From Rhizophagus clarus (Eukaryota; Glomeromycota; Glomeromycetes; Glomerales; Glomeraceae): a stretch of DNA of 64,000 nucleotides. Below are positions 22,270 to 35,279 of this stretch, piece by piece (positions within the stretch are counted from its first letter, which is position 1; the number at the start of each line of letters is the position of its first letter). The DNA is taken from contig BLAL01000058.1 in assembly GCA_015698045.1 (NCBI GenBank), positions 1,862,501 to 1,926,500 on the forward strand, read 5' to 3'. A model generated the notes under the pieces. The model worked only from the letters and a program-made list of their open reading frames with translations, was not told the DNA's origin and did not search any database. Made by a program: the position numbers and the translations under genes.

Positions 22270-23544
22270 TTAAGATTTACCGCCGCGCTTGCGACGTGTA
22301 GTTGAGGAGGCGGACTTAGACCCTTGGGCAGGTGTTACGTTTCCATTAGCCGAACTTCGTTTGTTCCTTTGCCGCTTAGTTCCAGTCACGGCCTCATCTT
22401 GTTCGGTTGATGCTTCTGGGTCATCAGGCGGAGTGAAAACAGAACCATCTTGACCGGGCTCTGTGGTAGTTTGGTTTTTCTTAGATGAAGCACGTGTTCG
22501 TTTAACATTTGAAGCTTCTTCGTCTTGCTTTTCACCACCTCTGGGTTCAGGAGAACGACGCTTCTTCGATAGAGAAGTGGTAGCTTTATCACTTGAAACG
22601 TTCCGTGTAAAAGTAGTCGAATCCGTCGGGTGAGTACTAATAATAGAGTCTAGCATGGTAGTATCGGTTTCGGATGGCGGTACAGAAATAGGCAGGACCT
22701 GGCCACCTAAAGCTGTAGAATCAACTTGAGACATATGCAGTTGAGAAGTAAAATGGCTTTGTGTGCCATTTTGTACTTGCTTGGAAACAAAGGGATGTGA
22801 TGTGTGAACTTGTATAGAAGATGATGCCGCACCTGAAGTATTAGGATCCCCATTATCTTCGTTCGAAGAAGTTTCGGGTGGCGACTCAACTTGACCATGT
22901 GTAGCTCGGTAAGCGCGGAGTTCTTCGTCATATCGTTCTTTATCAGCAAAGTAACGATCTTCATACACCTATGGTATAAATAGAAGTCAAATTTTAAAAT
23001 AAAAAAAAACGCGACCATTCTCATTTATTTCTGTACCTTTTTCTCTTCTCTAGATAAAGCTTTCCATTTTTGCCCAATGAGCGTGACGATTTCTTTTTGA
23101 TTGGCATGAGGGTTAGCTGCTTTTGTTTCGGCGCGAATTTCATTACTAAAGAGAATATAAGCAGTATTCGGTCTCTTGGGGGCATTTGGATCTTTAATCT
23201 GAGGTTTTTTGAATTTTCTTTGGTTCCCAATAGATTGACTTGATACGCTCAAATCACCAGGGATAATTCCGACGTCTCTTGGAATAAGTGCCTGAAACTC
23301 GTCACAGGCTTTTGCTGCATATCTCAAAGCATGAGCTATTTGCTCATAAGCGTAGACAAGCTAAATAAAGCAATACAACAACAGATATAAATTCAATTAT
23401 AAATATTAAATTGCAGCAATACCACTTTTGTAGACTTACACTGTCTCTTTTAGCATTGAATTGTGCTAGAAGTTCGGGGTCAATAGTATCAACAACGTTA
23501 GGAGATTGAGCAGTCTGAGAAGTTGGACGCGTGTCACTAGGCAT
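22270..23544 (-). CDS. HMG-box chromatin protein (Hmo1/Nhp6-like box)
   Basis: Three exons on the minus strand (23544-23440, 23360-23037, 22968-22270) give about 375 aa. A helical N-terminal segment of about 80 residues (DPELLAQFNAKRDS, YAYEQIAHALRYAAKACDEF) precedes one HMG box: KDPNAPKRPNTAYILFSNEI, EIVTLIGQKWKALSREEKK, YEDRYFADKERYDEELRAYR. The box is of the non-sequence-specific NHP6/HMGB kind rather than the mating-type MATA_HMG kind. The C-terminal half is disordered with basic patches (KKRRSPEPRGG, KRQRNKRSS, TRRKRGGKS) that could act as a nuclear signal. It is probably an architectural chromatin protein; S. pombe Hmo1 has a similar layout. It is transcribed away from MSH5, with about 790 bp between the starts. 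Confidence 0.88.
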
Positions 23545-24337
23545 ATTGTTCTTGAAGGCTGAAGTTAGATTAATGCAAGTATATAATTGATAGGTAGAAT
23601 GTATAAAAATTCTTCGTGAAGAAACAAAAGATTTGTGTAAGGATGATGCTCAAAAATGTTTATAATATATGACAGCAATTATCATAACGTTGTGGCAGGC
23701 CATAAGAGAGGAACGAAAATGATGAATAAAGGAACGTGAAATTATATATTATATATAAATAATTAATGTTTTTATTTTTATTTCCAAAGAAACGAATTAG
23801 CGTATAGAACTTTCTTTGAAACCCCTGTGGTTTATTTTAAATAATATAACAAGAAGCTTACCTATTGTACGATTGGAATACACAAAAAGCCCAGTAACTA
23901 AGTCTCCTTTAATAAAGATTTGTTAAAGAAATTTATTAAGAATAGCACGACGCGAGTGATAGTTTTTTGTTGGCGCAACAAAGATAAAACAGTATGGCTT
24001 TATTTCTTCAGTGTCAAACTCTGGTAAACTCTGCTGAGTCAAAGTTTATGGTAAGTGTAGGAGAAAACTAAAAATGAGGGATCATGTAACAAATTAGGGT
24101 TATGTTGGGCTGAGTTTTTCGGCTTATTTTGACTATCACGTGATCGTACAGAAATTAGGCATCACCCCACGTCACACTATCATTTTTATTTCAGGCGTGT
24201 AAGATTCTATTTGTCACCTGTAATTTGTCACATATTAGTGCCAATGCTATAATTCCGGTTAAAGTCACATGAAGTAGATTTTTTAGAAAATCCACGTAGC
24301 AAAGTTTTTACTTATTATTTAGAATCTCTTCACCATC
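23545..24337. promoter_or_regulatory. Divergent intergenic region, HMG gene and MSH5
   Basis: The 793-bp stretch between the two start codons must hold both promoters. CACGTGATC-like sites occur near 24137. A spliced 5' leader of either gene could lie here, but I cannot show it. Confidence 0.5.
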
Positions 24338-27300
24338 ATGTCGGATACTTGTAAAAATTCAAATGAAGAATTATTTCAATCTAATAACAAAACTAAACAA
24401 TACGAATCAATTATACAAAATGAAAGAGATTTTTCTCCCAAATTTTTAGAAAACGCAACAGTGCAACATGAGAACTTTAAACCTGAAACTTTCGAAAATG
24501 TAACTTCTAATATTATTAACGAGAATAATAATAATATTGTTTCGAAAAAAAATAGTGTAAAATCATTACAATTCGTCAACGTATCAACTCATTTTAAAGC
24601 AATGGAAGAAATGGAAATCAATGAAACGTTGAATGATAACATTTCTCGACTTAATTTTAATAATTTAAGTACTGAATTTTTCAAAAGTAATCATACACAA
24701 TCGAAAAATGAATCTTCAAATATTTCTCTTAGCTATTCTTTGAGATCAACGCCCAAAACTTTTATCATAAATGATATGGGTGATCGTAATAAATTTTCTT
24801 CGCGCTCATCGGTTGATTCACGCGTCTCCGCTCCTTCGTGGACTATCGGATCGAATTCAAACTTTCCGATAGACTTTGATAATCAAACATCCAAACAAGC
24901 AAAGTCATGTAGAAAAAACAACGAGGATAATCGTGGAGTAACATTTATGAGTGATTTAAATCATGAAAGAGTATCAGAAGAGCGAATGCAAACAGCTCAA
25001 TTTGACGAAAGAGGACCCAATTTTAACAATGAAAAGGTAGAAATTTGTAAAATTACGAGAATTCTTTTTTGCAAACGAATTCTAAATGCCTTTTAATAGA
25101 TTATTATGGCTGTAAATCACAGAAATCGTAAATTGGGATGTGCTTATTACAATTTGGAAACTTCCAAATTATATCTTATGGAAGATATTGATGAAACTTT
25201 TCCATACGATTTATTAAATTTATGTAATATAGAGATTGTTTTATTATTACACGCATTCATATATATATATATTTAATTATTAATATATTTTTATAGTACG
25301 TTTTCAAATTTTACCCACAGTTATTATAGCAAATTCTAATGCAGATGACGATTTTATCGAAATCCTAAAAACCCAAGGTTTTGATAAATTTATTACTAGA
25401 AACACTTCACCATATTATTTGCTTAAATTTTGAACATGATATTAGATGATTCTATTTCCGTTGAACCTGAGCTTATTATTCGACCAAGTACTGAATTCTT
25501 GTATACTTCAGCGAAGACGAAGTTGCTCTCAGTTCATTTTGGAGAATATAACCACGTGACTTCGAAATTTGAATCTAGTAAGAGGGAAACGTATTTACAA
25601 TTATCATGTATCGTGAATATGGAAAGCGTTGAAACCGTAAGAAGGATCAACACATTCTCTTAGCAACTAAAATTAAATATAAAGTAACATTCATTCATTT
25701 ATAAAGATATGTTGTGCTGGCGCATTAATAAGCTACATTTCAAGAGCCAAAATAACAGAAGGGATGCCTGAAGATCAACCTATAGAAATTTCACAAATTG
25801 AACAATTCTCTTTGTATGAACTATATTTTTAGTTATATGCTATTTATATATTTACTCAATTTGATTTGTACAATTTGAACAGAAAAAGATTCTTACATAT
25901 AAATGCAGACGCGCTGTGGTATTCCGTATTTTTTAATTTGCAATATATATATATATGTATGTACGATATGAATAAACGTCAAAAATTCTCCAAAATTTTA
26001 GTTCGCTCCAAATCTTTGAAGACGAATCGCATCCGAACATGCATATGCAATCCAGAAGCAAGGAAGGATTGTCTCTTTTTGGTACGCAAAAAATTTATTT
26101 TCAGTAAATAAGAATCAATATCTAAGATATTGTAATCTTATAAAGGCATCCTCAATAATACGCGGACATTATCTGGAAAACAATTACTTAAGCAATGGTT
26201 TCTTCGACCTACTCTTGATCTAAGTATTATTGACGAAAGACATCGTACTATAGAATGTTTTTTACAAACAGATAATTTGGAATATTCTGGACAGTTGGTT
26301 TCTTATCTTAAAAATATAAAGAACATCCCAAAAATTATAGATAATATTAAAGGAAATTTGAATATTAAAGATTGGCAGTCCTTGTTACAGGTTTAACGTT
26401 AAATTTCCCTTATTTAGATAGCAAATTATTCAATCACTAACAATAAATACATATTAGTTTGCCTTTTATTGCCTGGAAATACGCAATATCGTACGCGAAG
26501 TAAATCATAATGGTAATATACAAATCTTTACTAAGGTACATATTTACATTATGAAGTTCTATCTATGATACTATTTTAAACTTTCGACCCTTTTTAAACA
26601 GGTTATGGAAACATTAATAGTGGACGATTTGAAAGATATTGGATCTTATATTAATGTTGTGGTAAATTCAACTGTTGTTTGTTTAAAAATACTGCATCTC
26701 AACCGAAGTAAATAAATATTTATTCGTAAAAGATCGATTTTGATGAGAGTGTCAAAGAAAATAGGGTCGTAGTCAAGGCTCATATTGACGAGGTAATCTA
26801 AAAATTTAATTTCTGTGTACATAACTAATATTCCCATACAAAATAAGAGTAATATCTTTTCATCAGGAACTTGATCATATGAAAAGAACTTACGATGGAT
26901 TAGATGATTTTTTGGTAGGCATTTTACAGCGATCATTTATTAAGTGTACGATTTCTAAACAAATTATCAATTAGTCCGAAGTTGCGCGCGAAATTAGCAC
27001 AACTATACCTTCTGAATTTGCTTTGACGCTGAATGTAATATATTTCCCCCAACTGGGATATCTTATTACAGTCCCATTGAAACCAGAATGGAAAGAAGAA
27101 GAAGATTTTAAAATTGATGGGCTATATTATCAAGTAAAATCAGATTATTCCTATTTTCTATGCGAGAAATAAATAATTAGTATAACTTCATTTTCTCTTT
27201 TATAGTTCAGCACTGCAACTACAGTATATTACAAAAATAACAGGATGAAAGGTGAAATAGTGTTATTATAAGAGAACGTATAAATTAGACTTGATTCGCC

Positions 27301-29032
27301 TAAAAACAACGTTATATTGTATAGAACTCGATGAATACTTAGGAGACATACATGGACTTATTGTTGGTAAATTTCGTATAAAATTTTTTTTCTAATACCT
27401 AATAATTTGTAACGTCTTATAAATATAGATCGAGAAATCGAAATAATGCAAAAATTTCAGGATCATATATTAGAGTATGCCTCGCTATTATTGAATGCTA
27501 CAGCAGTTTGTGCAGAACTTGACTGGTAGGAATAATGCTAAGCCAAAATTGACGTAATAGACACGTAATAGATACAGTTAATAATAGAAATATGGTTAGT
27601 TTACTTTCTCTAGCGGAATCTGCAAGAAAATTCAAATATTGTCGGCCACATTTAGTAAACGAAAACATTCTAGAAATTGTGAAGGGAAGGTAAGTGGAAA
27701 ATAATCAGATGCTACATTACAATGACCCATAAAATAATACGTATATTTTACAAGACATCCTTTACAAGAACTATGTGTCGATATTTTTGTTGCCAATGAC
27801 ACAAAAATTGCTGGAGGAAATGGTATTATAGCTAACGAGAATGATAGTCCGAATACTTCGACAAGTTCTGCATATAAGAGCATAATGCTACTTAGCGGCG
27901 CTAATTATTCTGGTAAAAGCATATACTTGAAACAAGTTGCACTAATTACCTACATGGCACATATTGGAAGGTAATAAGCTCATAAAAAGCTACATAAAAT
28001 AAAATAATATAATATAAAATAAATACGCTTCTATTTGAAAGCTTCGTACCAGCCGATTCGGCTACCATTGGCTTAACTGACAAAATTTTTACTCGTGTGC
28101 AAACAAGGGAAACTGTATCCAAGGTAAATTACAAATATAACACTAATAGATTGAAATTTTACAGCTCCATATTTATACATCATTCTTCAAAGATTCAAAG
28201 TGCGTTTATGATAGACTTGCAACAAATATCCATCGCGCTTCGTAACTCTACATCGAGATCGTTATTAATATTCGATGAATTTGGAAAAGGAACTGGTTCG
28301 AATGGTAATTTCCTATAATGATAATCATAAATAATCAATATGATTCTGTAGCTTTTACGTTTATTTAGATGGTGCAGGTTTATTTTGTGGAGTAATAGAA
28401 CACTTATTAGGACGTGGAAGAGATTGTCCAAAAGTTATTGCTGCAACGCATTTTCATGGTAAGTTTACATTTTTTGATTAAATCACTTTGATAATTAGTA
28501 AAATTAGTAATTACACAACGTTAGAAATTTTCGAAAACGATCTTCTCCCTCAAGTATTACCCATTTCATTAGCCACGATGGAAATCATGAGAGATGACGA
28601 GAAGGAAGAATTGACTTTTTTATATCGGTATGAAATATCTAGGCTATTAAATAATGTTTGCTATAATAATGCTTTTTCGTATTTTAGTCTTGTACCGGGC
28701 CGCAGCACTACTTCCTGGGGAACATTTTGTGCAGCTTTTGCAGGAGTGCCTTCTCATATAGTTAAAAGAGGTAATGAATTTGATGATATAAAATACATGA
28801 ATGTATTGTACGCTTTAACTTTTTTTTTTTTAAAAAAAAAATAAAAGCATCACATTTATCACAACTTTTTGCTCGATACGAATTTATTCCACCATCTTTC
28901 GGTGATGATCATGAACGTCGTACATATGCTACTTGTGAACAAGTAGCAAGGAGATTCGTTCATTTAGATTTCAATGGCCAAAATTCAGAATTTGAAAATT
29001 TTTTAGAATGGGTAAGCCGAGAATGCGAATAA
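24338..29032 (+). CDS. MSH5: Meiotic MutS homologue MSH5
   Basis: Exon 1 is 24338-25036 and exon 2 starts at 25100; some two dozen small exons follow, ending at TAA 29030-29032. Exon 1 codes for 233 residues of Asn/Ser-rich disordered sequence absent from animal MSH5. The MutS core then follows MSH5 closely: HRNRKLGCAYYNLETSKLYL, SLQIFEDESHPNM, SKEGLSLFGILN, KQLLKQWFLRPTLDL and ENRVVVKAHIDEELDHMKR. Walker A is GANYSGKSIYLKQVALITYM, then HIGSFVPADSATIGLTDKIF; Walker B is SLLIFDEFGKGT, followed by AATHFHEIF. No mismatch-binding N-terminal domain is seen, as expected for MSH5. MSH5 pairs with MSH4 as a clamp that stabilises meiotic crossover intermediates in the nucleus. I saw no disabling change in the core. 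Exact small-exon borders were not all fixed. Confidence 0.9.
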
Positions 29033-29772
29033 CGAACTGTCATACTAATTAAAAATAAAATAAATAACAACTCAGTTTAAATTTTATAAATAATAATGAA
29101 ACCATGTGTACCATCATGCCATTTTTTAAAAATTCACATGATTTTAACAGCTTTCTGCAAATCGCGTGATTTTATTAGCCTCAGTATAATTTATTTAGTA
29201 AATTGCCTCTAACCTTCCTTTTTAGAACTCTATTATGGATTCTTTAGCCTGAGAATTTCATCCACTAAAAAAATCGATAGGTGTGATGCAGTGTGACATT
29301 ATATAGAAAAATACACGTTTTTATTTTAAACTAAAGAGATGATCATCTTTTAAAAACCATGATCTTTTAAAACCATAAAAAACCAAAACAAATTGATATT
29401 TAAGGTAAATAAAATAATGTATTAAAAAAATATTTCGGATGAAAATATATATGTAAAAACAATACAGAAATTAAAGAAAAAAATTTTTCCATATTACTTT
29501 ATCTAGAAAAAAAAGATAAAATTAATTTCAGCATCCGGATCATTCTTTGATGATTTGCAAACAATACTATATAGATACCTAGAAAATTGGACTTAAGCAA
29601 TAGTAAAATAAAGTGGTAATTGAAATTGAAAATAAAAGTAAAACAAATGCCCACTTTAGAAAAAGAAATTCAATCATCTTTCATATCCCTGAACAAAAAT
29701 ATTAACATGATTAATAAAGTATAATCAAAAATAATAATTACATATTGTGAATGAAATAAGTAACTAGCACTC
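29033..29772. other. Convergent 3' spacer, MSH5 and SR gene
   Basis: AT-rich flanks of two converging genes. No gene or repeat recognised. Confidence 0.6.
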
Positions 29773-31612
29773 TTACTTATCATCATCACGACGTTCAACG
29801 CTTCTGGAACGGCTTCTTTTTGGACTGCGTGAATCATCACGGCGACGAGGCGAAACCGAACGAGAACCATGTTCCTTACCATTAGCAGGAGGAGTCTTGG
29901 ATCTCGAACGTGAACGACGAGAACTTCTACGAGGGGAACGAGAAGGTGATCGACGAGAACTACGACGTGGAGATCGAGAACGAGATCTTGAACGACGACG
30001 ACGATCACGATCACGGTCAATATCATTATCCTAAATTCAATAGTTAAAAAATTAATACATATTTATATATATGTATCAAAGAAAGCAATAAAATGTAAAA
30101 TATCAAATATATTCACCGGAGCTTCACGAAGAATAATACGTTTACCCTTCAATTCTGTATCATCAAGCTTTCTGATTGCATTCTTCATATCTTCGTATGA
30201 GGAAAATTCAACCACACTGATATAAATTTATAATCAACGATTAGTTTTGAGAAACGAATAAATAAGATCAAACAATAAAATATTCGTACCCTTCCCCATC
30301 ACGGTCTTTGTGACAATCAGCAAAAGTCACTTCACCTGCTTTCCGCATTAGGTCCTTCAGATCCTTTAGTAAAAGAATGGTAGAGAGAGGAGGGGAAGTA
30401 GGGTTTGATTTGAGTTATGCTATACGGAGATCCTCTAGGGCACTTGTCATTCCATATATGAAGAACCAAATAAATATGCCAATGGAAGGAACAAGAGTCG
30501 GCATATCCAAAGAAAGGCAGTAAAGGGTAACCAAATTAATAGAATCCAATAGAGCCAGAAAGAGAGGAAATCGCCTTATTGATATTTTGAGTTACTCTCT
30601 TCCTTCCAGGCATAAGAAACAACAACTTCTAATTTATTCTATTTCAGGTGCACTTTAACAGTAGATAAATCATGGAAGATAACGTTGGCCAGTTCATGAT
30701 TTGTCCCCTTTTTATTAATTTATCTCCCAATTTATAAAAATTTGGAATGAAATATAATTGTAATTCTTAGGGATGCAGACAACTATTAAGACTTTTCAAG
30801 AATAAGAATCCAAAAAAAGCCATAACAAGCAACCATGCGGGAAAGAAGAGCTATAACCAAAGGCCAAATCAAACTAGTAGAACACCAGGGACATAAGAGT
30901 AGGGACCAGAAGGCCAGCCAAATAGCGAGAGCTGCAGGCGGCAAATGTACGGATTTTTGGAACATAGTTGCATACCTGCCAGCTACAGCTTGATGACAAA
31001 TTTTCCACAATTAACCGGTATTGAGGATTTCTCTGCGGAGGAGCGAACCGACTATAAGATTGTAAAAAAAAGATAAACAAATCGTTCAGCTGATGATGCA
31101 TGTTAATGAAAACAAACAAAAAGAATTCAATGCATAAAGGAAATTCAAGGATGGGGAAGAGGAATAAAAGTTTCCAGGACTGTGTTGCAACGTGCCTGCC
31201 ACGATCGCGGTCGCGGTCGTCCCGGCGACGATCATCCCTATCCCTGTCCCTATCCCTGCGGTCGTCCCTGTCTCTGTCTCTGCGATCATCACGGTCACGG
31301 CGTCTACGTTCTCCTCTTGCGTATTCAACAATTAATCTATTATAAGATAATATAATTTAAGAACAAAAATATATTTCATGCTTACGATAAACAGACTTAA
31401 AATGAAAATAATTCATACTTTTCACCCATAAAACTCTTTCCATTAAAAGCATATACAACATCATCAGCATCACGGTGGTCTCGAAACTCAACGAAACCGA
31501 AACCGTTCATCAATTTTATTTCTCTGATGGTGCCGTAATTACGGAAAAGCTTTTCGACATCTCGTTCACGGGCATCTCTCGCAAGACGACCAATATAAAC
31601 CCTTGTTGCCAT
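29773..31612 (-). CDS. SR splicing factor, two RRMs (SRSF4/5/6 or Srp2-like)
   Basis: Six minus-strand exons: 31612-31419, 31336-31196, 31051-30976, 30363-30290, 30216-30117 and 30030-29773. They join in phase to 280 aa. RRM1 has RNP2 VYIGRL and RNP1 GFGFVEF. A linker of alternating Arg and Asp follows ([19 protein letters not shown]). RRM2 carries [17 protein letters not shown], the SWQDLKD signature of SR-protein pseudo-RRMs, and ends KRIILREAP. The tail is an RS domain ([15 protein letters not shown]). The protein binds exonic enhancers and recruits the spliceosome. Two introns are odd. The one after exon 2 needs a GC donor (31195-31194). The one splitting SWQ|DLK is 612 nt, about six times the local norm, and less AT-rich. 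Retaining it would stop translation soon after SWQ. Confidence 0.9.
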
Positions 31613-32894
31613 TATAATGTTGAGGTCACAAAAGCAAGAAAAAAATTTTTTAGGAAAAGGTTCTGTTTCGGCTGAATCGAATGATAAGCTATGTATACAA
31701 TATTTAATAACTCACGTGATTATATTTCATATTGCCACAATGGCTGTGCTCTAAGCCAGTTTCTCAGTATATGGAATTTTAGATCAATTAAAAAAAAAAA
31801 GATTTTCAATATAAACTATTATAAAAATAAAAGAATTTATAAAAAAAATTAGTAAAAACTACTTTATTAATTTTTATAAATAAAAAATTATTATTTATTT
31901 ATATTAATATTTAAAATCAAAATAATTAAAATTAATTATAAAATCTAATATTATATAAATTCAATTTAAATAATTTTAAATTTATTTAAAAAAATTACTG
32001 ATAATTACACTGAAAATTTATAATATAATAATTGTTTTTATATAAAATTGTAATATTTAAATTACAGTTTACTTTTAAATAAGAACAATATATATTAAAA
32101 TTATATAATATTTAACTAAAATTTATTATTGTAAAACAATAAATTAATGAATTCTTTTTCACTCCATGCAGTTCATAACTTGCCAAAAATAAATTTTTAT
32201 TTATTAAAAAACTGTATATAGTAAAATGAATATTTTATTATAGAACCTTTAAATTATTTACCTGATCTTGATAAATACTTTAATGTCTTAAAGAAAGAAA
32301 CTTTTATGAAAGAGTTATATAACATGTTCTTGGCTTTAATACTGAATCCCTTTTTTAAGTAAGCTTTAATGCATTTTCAATTTTTTGTCAAGAATATAAA
32401 AGGATGCTTAAAGACTTTATATTAAGCAACTTACAAAAAAACTTGGATGAAAGATCACAAAAAAAAGCTTTAGTAAGAATTTTCTTTACTTACTATATAG
32501 AGCATGCTTTTTGACTTATGAACAAGTTGCAGAATAAGTAAAGGATTTATTAGAAATATATGATTGATTTAAAGAAGATTTAATAAATCTGGATAAACTG
32601 TAATGATGGGAAATGATAAGGTCATATCATCATTTTTTAAATGATTTTTAATCATAAGATCATATGACTATAAGTTATAAGATCATAGGCTATAAACAAA
32701 TTCACATGATTTTTTTTAATACTAACCAATAAAATTTAGTTTATACAATATAACTGATAATACATATTTAATAATAATAAATAAAATTTATATTAATTTT
32801 AGCCAAATTTATAATGTCAACCTAAATTAAATATAGGTCATAAGGTCATAAAATCATAATACCTTTTAGAATGACAAATAACTTCATTGGGAAA
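31613..32894. other. AT-rich spacer with unclassified remnants
   Basis: 31780-32150 is almost pure A/T. 32230-32600 has short open pieces on the plus strand, such as LDKYFNVLKKETFMKELYNM, that read like a decayed transposon gene but cannot be assigned. 32610-32870 has repeated GGTCATAAGATCATA-like motifs at both ends, perhaps a small MITE. Confidence 0.35.
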
Positions 32895-33250
32895 GTTATA
32901 TCAGTTCAGATCTGCAGTAATCTGCAATTTTAGCAGATTGCCACTTTTTTTATGCAATTTTATTAAGAATCTGTGCAATACTGCAAGAATTATTTTTTGT
33001 ATTTTTTTAAAGATTTTTTGATCAAAAATTTGTGATAGTTTCCAAAATTGCAGATTTTTAAAAACACTTCGCACAAAAATCTTTAGAGATCTTCACATTT
33101 TCTGATAAAACTTTACATAAACTTTTTTTTTATTTTGATAAACTTTATTTTAACACTTAGATTTTTAATAAACAATGTTTTTTACAACACTTTAAAGAAA
33201 TTATTTTTTTTTTTAAAAAAAAAAAAAATGATTTTTTAACGCCATTTAAA
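32895..33250 (+). repeat. 5' end of array element II (AGATCTGCAG-rich)
   Basis: Clustered CAGATCTGCAG, AATCTGCAATTTT and TCTGTGCAATACTGCA motifs resemble, in inverted sense, the tail at 55640-55815. The two therefore look like matching subterminal regions of one non-autonomous element whose body is array II. Confidence 0.55.
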
Positions 33251-33289
33251 GATTCCAAAAAAAAGAATATTTTTTAAAATTTATTAACG

Positions 33290-35053
33290 AACATTAACAC
33301 TAATATTCATCATTTCTTTGAGTCCAGAATACTAAAGAAAATTGTAGATTCTCTATTTTGATGTAGGTCCCAGACACCTAATGAAAGTAGTGATCATTTA
33401 TGAAATTACTAAACATACTGGTGTTATTAAAGAAATTACTGTTATGCCCAGATTTTAAAGAATTAGTGGAAAAAATTCTACTTTCAACACGAAGGCCATT
33501 TGTGATCTCTAGCTTTATTTAAAGGTATAACCTTTTTTTTATTATTTTTGATTTAACGAATGTTATCTAAGTTTAATTTTTTATTTTTATATCTTGTAGA
33601 CTGAAAAAAGGTTTCTTGTCAAACTAAAACTTTTTTGCAGCAATTTTGATCAGTCTTGGCATTGGTTATATGACTTCAAGATCGGTTGATAATCTCAAAA
33701 AATTTTTAACCATTTTTTCTATCTTTGAAATGTGGAGCCGTCTAAGATTTCCAGCTGAAATTCTTTTGAAATACTGAAACATTCACGAGTTTCAGTATAA
33801 ATTTGATATATGTATTCCTACAAAAAAAAGAAACTTATTAATTATACATAAATAAAGGGCTTGCGAAAAAAACCCACTTACTCTAATTCTAAAGTTCACC
33901 CAGTTCTTCGCCAGTTCTAAAGTCTAGAAGAGTCCTGTAAAAAAAAAAGAAAGGAACGTTAGCAACGTTCCAAAAAAAAATATATATATATATTGCAAGA
34001 AGAAAAAAAAATACTTTCGCTAATTCCAAAATTTATTATCGGTAGTACCTCAGCCACTTTGGTACAATTTGAAAGTTTAATGTAAAACATTCGAAATATT
34101 TTTTTTTATCATTAATTTTATTTAACGAACATTGGCTAACATTTGTTCTTACTTTTTGTAGGCCCAGAATACCAAATATACGGTCAGGATTCCTTTTTGA
34201 AAGTAATTTTGAAAAAAAAAGTTTTTTATTTACTTCAACAAACGTTATCTAACGTTCATTTTCATTTTTTAGGTCTGGAAGAAGCGGATCATGTATTTTG
34301 AAGGTAAAAAAACTTTGAAATAGTTTTTTTATTTTTTATTTAAACAAACATTACTAACGTTTGGTTTTAATTTTTTTTGCAAGTCCAGAATACCAAGCCA
34401 GTTTCAGATTCCATTTCGAAGGTAACTTCAAAAATCTTTTTTTATCTTTATTTCAACAAACGTTAATATTTGTTTTTACTTTTTGTAAGTCTAAAATTCC
34501 ATTTTGAAGCAGACCAAAGTATTTCGAAAATGAAAACAAACTTCGAAATTTATAATTTATAATTTTTTTAATGAACATTACTAACGTTCATTTTTATTTT
34601 TATTTTTTTTTTTAGATTCAAATGAAGTTCATATTCTATTCGAAGGTAAGCCTTTGAATCCTTTAATTTATTGTTTTATTTAGTGAACGTTGCTGATGTT
34701 TAAAATTTTTATTTTTAGGTCTAGACGTTCTATTTCGAAGGCTGGACTCTATTCGAAGGTGAACCTTCAATTTTTTTTGTTTTTATTTATAGTTTATTAA
34801 ATGAAACGTTAATACGAATATTTCATTTCCATTTAGAAGAATTTCAAGAGTAATACTTTGAAATTCTTCTGTTTTATTTTTTTTTAACAAGCATTTTACT
34901 AATGTTCGTTTTATATTTTTTTAGGTCTGGAACTCCACCCTGAGGCGATAGAGCATTTCGAAGGTAAAAAACTTTAAAATTATTTTTTTTTCCTTTGATT
35001 TTATGTAACGAAATGTCAACTAATATTTTGTTTTTTTTTTCGTAGATCAATAG
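33290..35053 (+). repeat. Exon-like hairpin array II, left part
   Basis: Diverged units of the same family as array I, with TTTTAG-type borders near 33597, 34160, 34273, 34615, 34720 and 34925, cores such as GTCTGGAAGAAGCGGATC, and GAAGGTAA borders. Hairpins vary, for example GGAACGTT/AACGTTCC at about 33955-33973 and GAACATTA/TAACGTTC at about 34565. The array is interrupted at 35054 by a 19.4-kb insertion and resumes at 54434. Confidence 0.8.
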
Positions 35054-35061
35054 CTTATAGA
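35054..35061. repeat. Target-site duplication of the 19.4-kb element, left
   Basis: CTTATAGA, identical to 54426-54433. Joining the flanks restores one exon-like unit of array II. Confidence 0.85.
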
Positions 35062-35077
35062 TAAAGCTCCGCATGAG

Positions 35078-35275
35078 TCAGCTTAAGTCAAGCTACAGTC
35101 TGGCTTGTCTTGGCTTGAAAAAAAAAATTCTGACTTAAGCCAAAATGAGTCAAGCCACAAAAAATCTTGGCTCAACTCATTCAAGCCAAGCTGAGTCATG
35201 AAAAATTCTGGCTCAAGCCAAGTTGAGCTTGAGCTGGCTCAAGCTGGCTCAAGCTTTATTATCAAAAAAAAAAAG
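35078..35275. repeat. Left subterminal AAGCTGAGTC/GCTCAAGC cluster
   Basis: Dense copies of AAGCCAAGCTGAGTCA and CTTGAGCTGGCTCAAGC, mirrored at 54210-54405. Confidence 0.8.
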
Positions 35276-35279
35276 CTAA

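Noticed and set aside
22270-23544. HMG box as a mating-type (MATA_HMG) gene
   Set aside because: The box has the KDPNAPKRP...WKALS pattern of NHP6/HMGB proteins, not the MATA_HMG signature.
31086-31345. Frames on both strands across the SR linker
   Set aside because: Shadows of the Arg/Asp-coding repeat of the SR gene.
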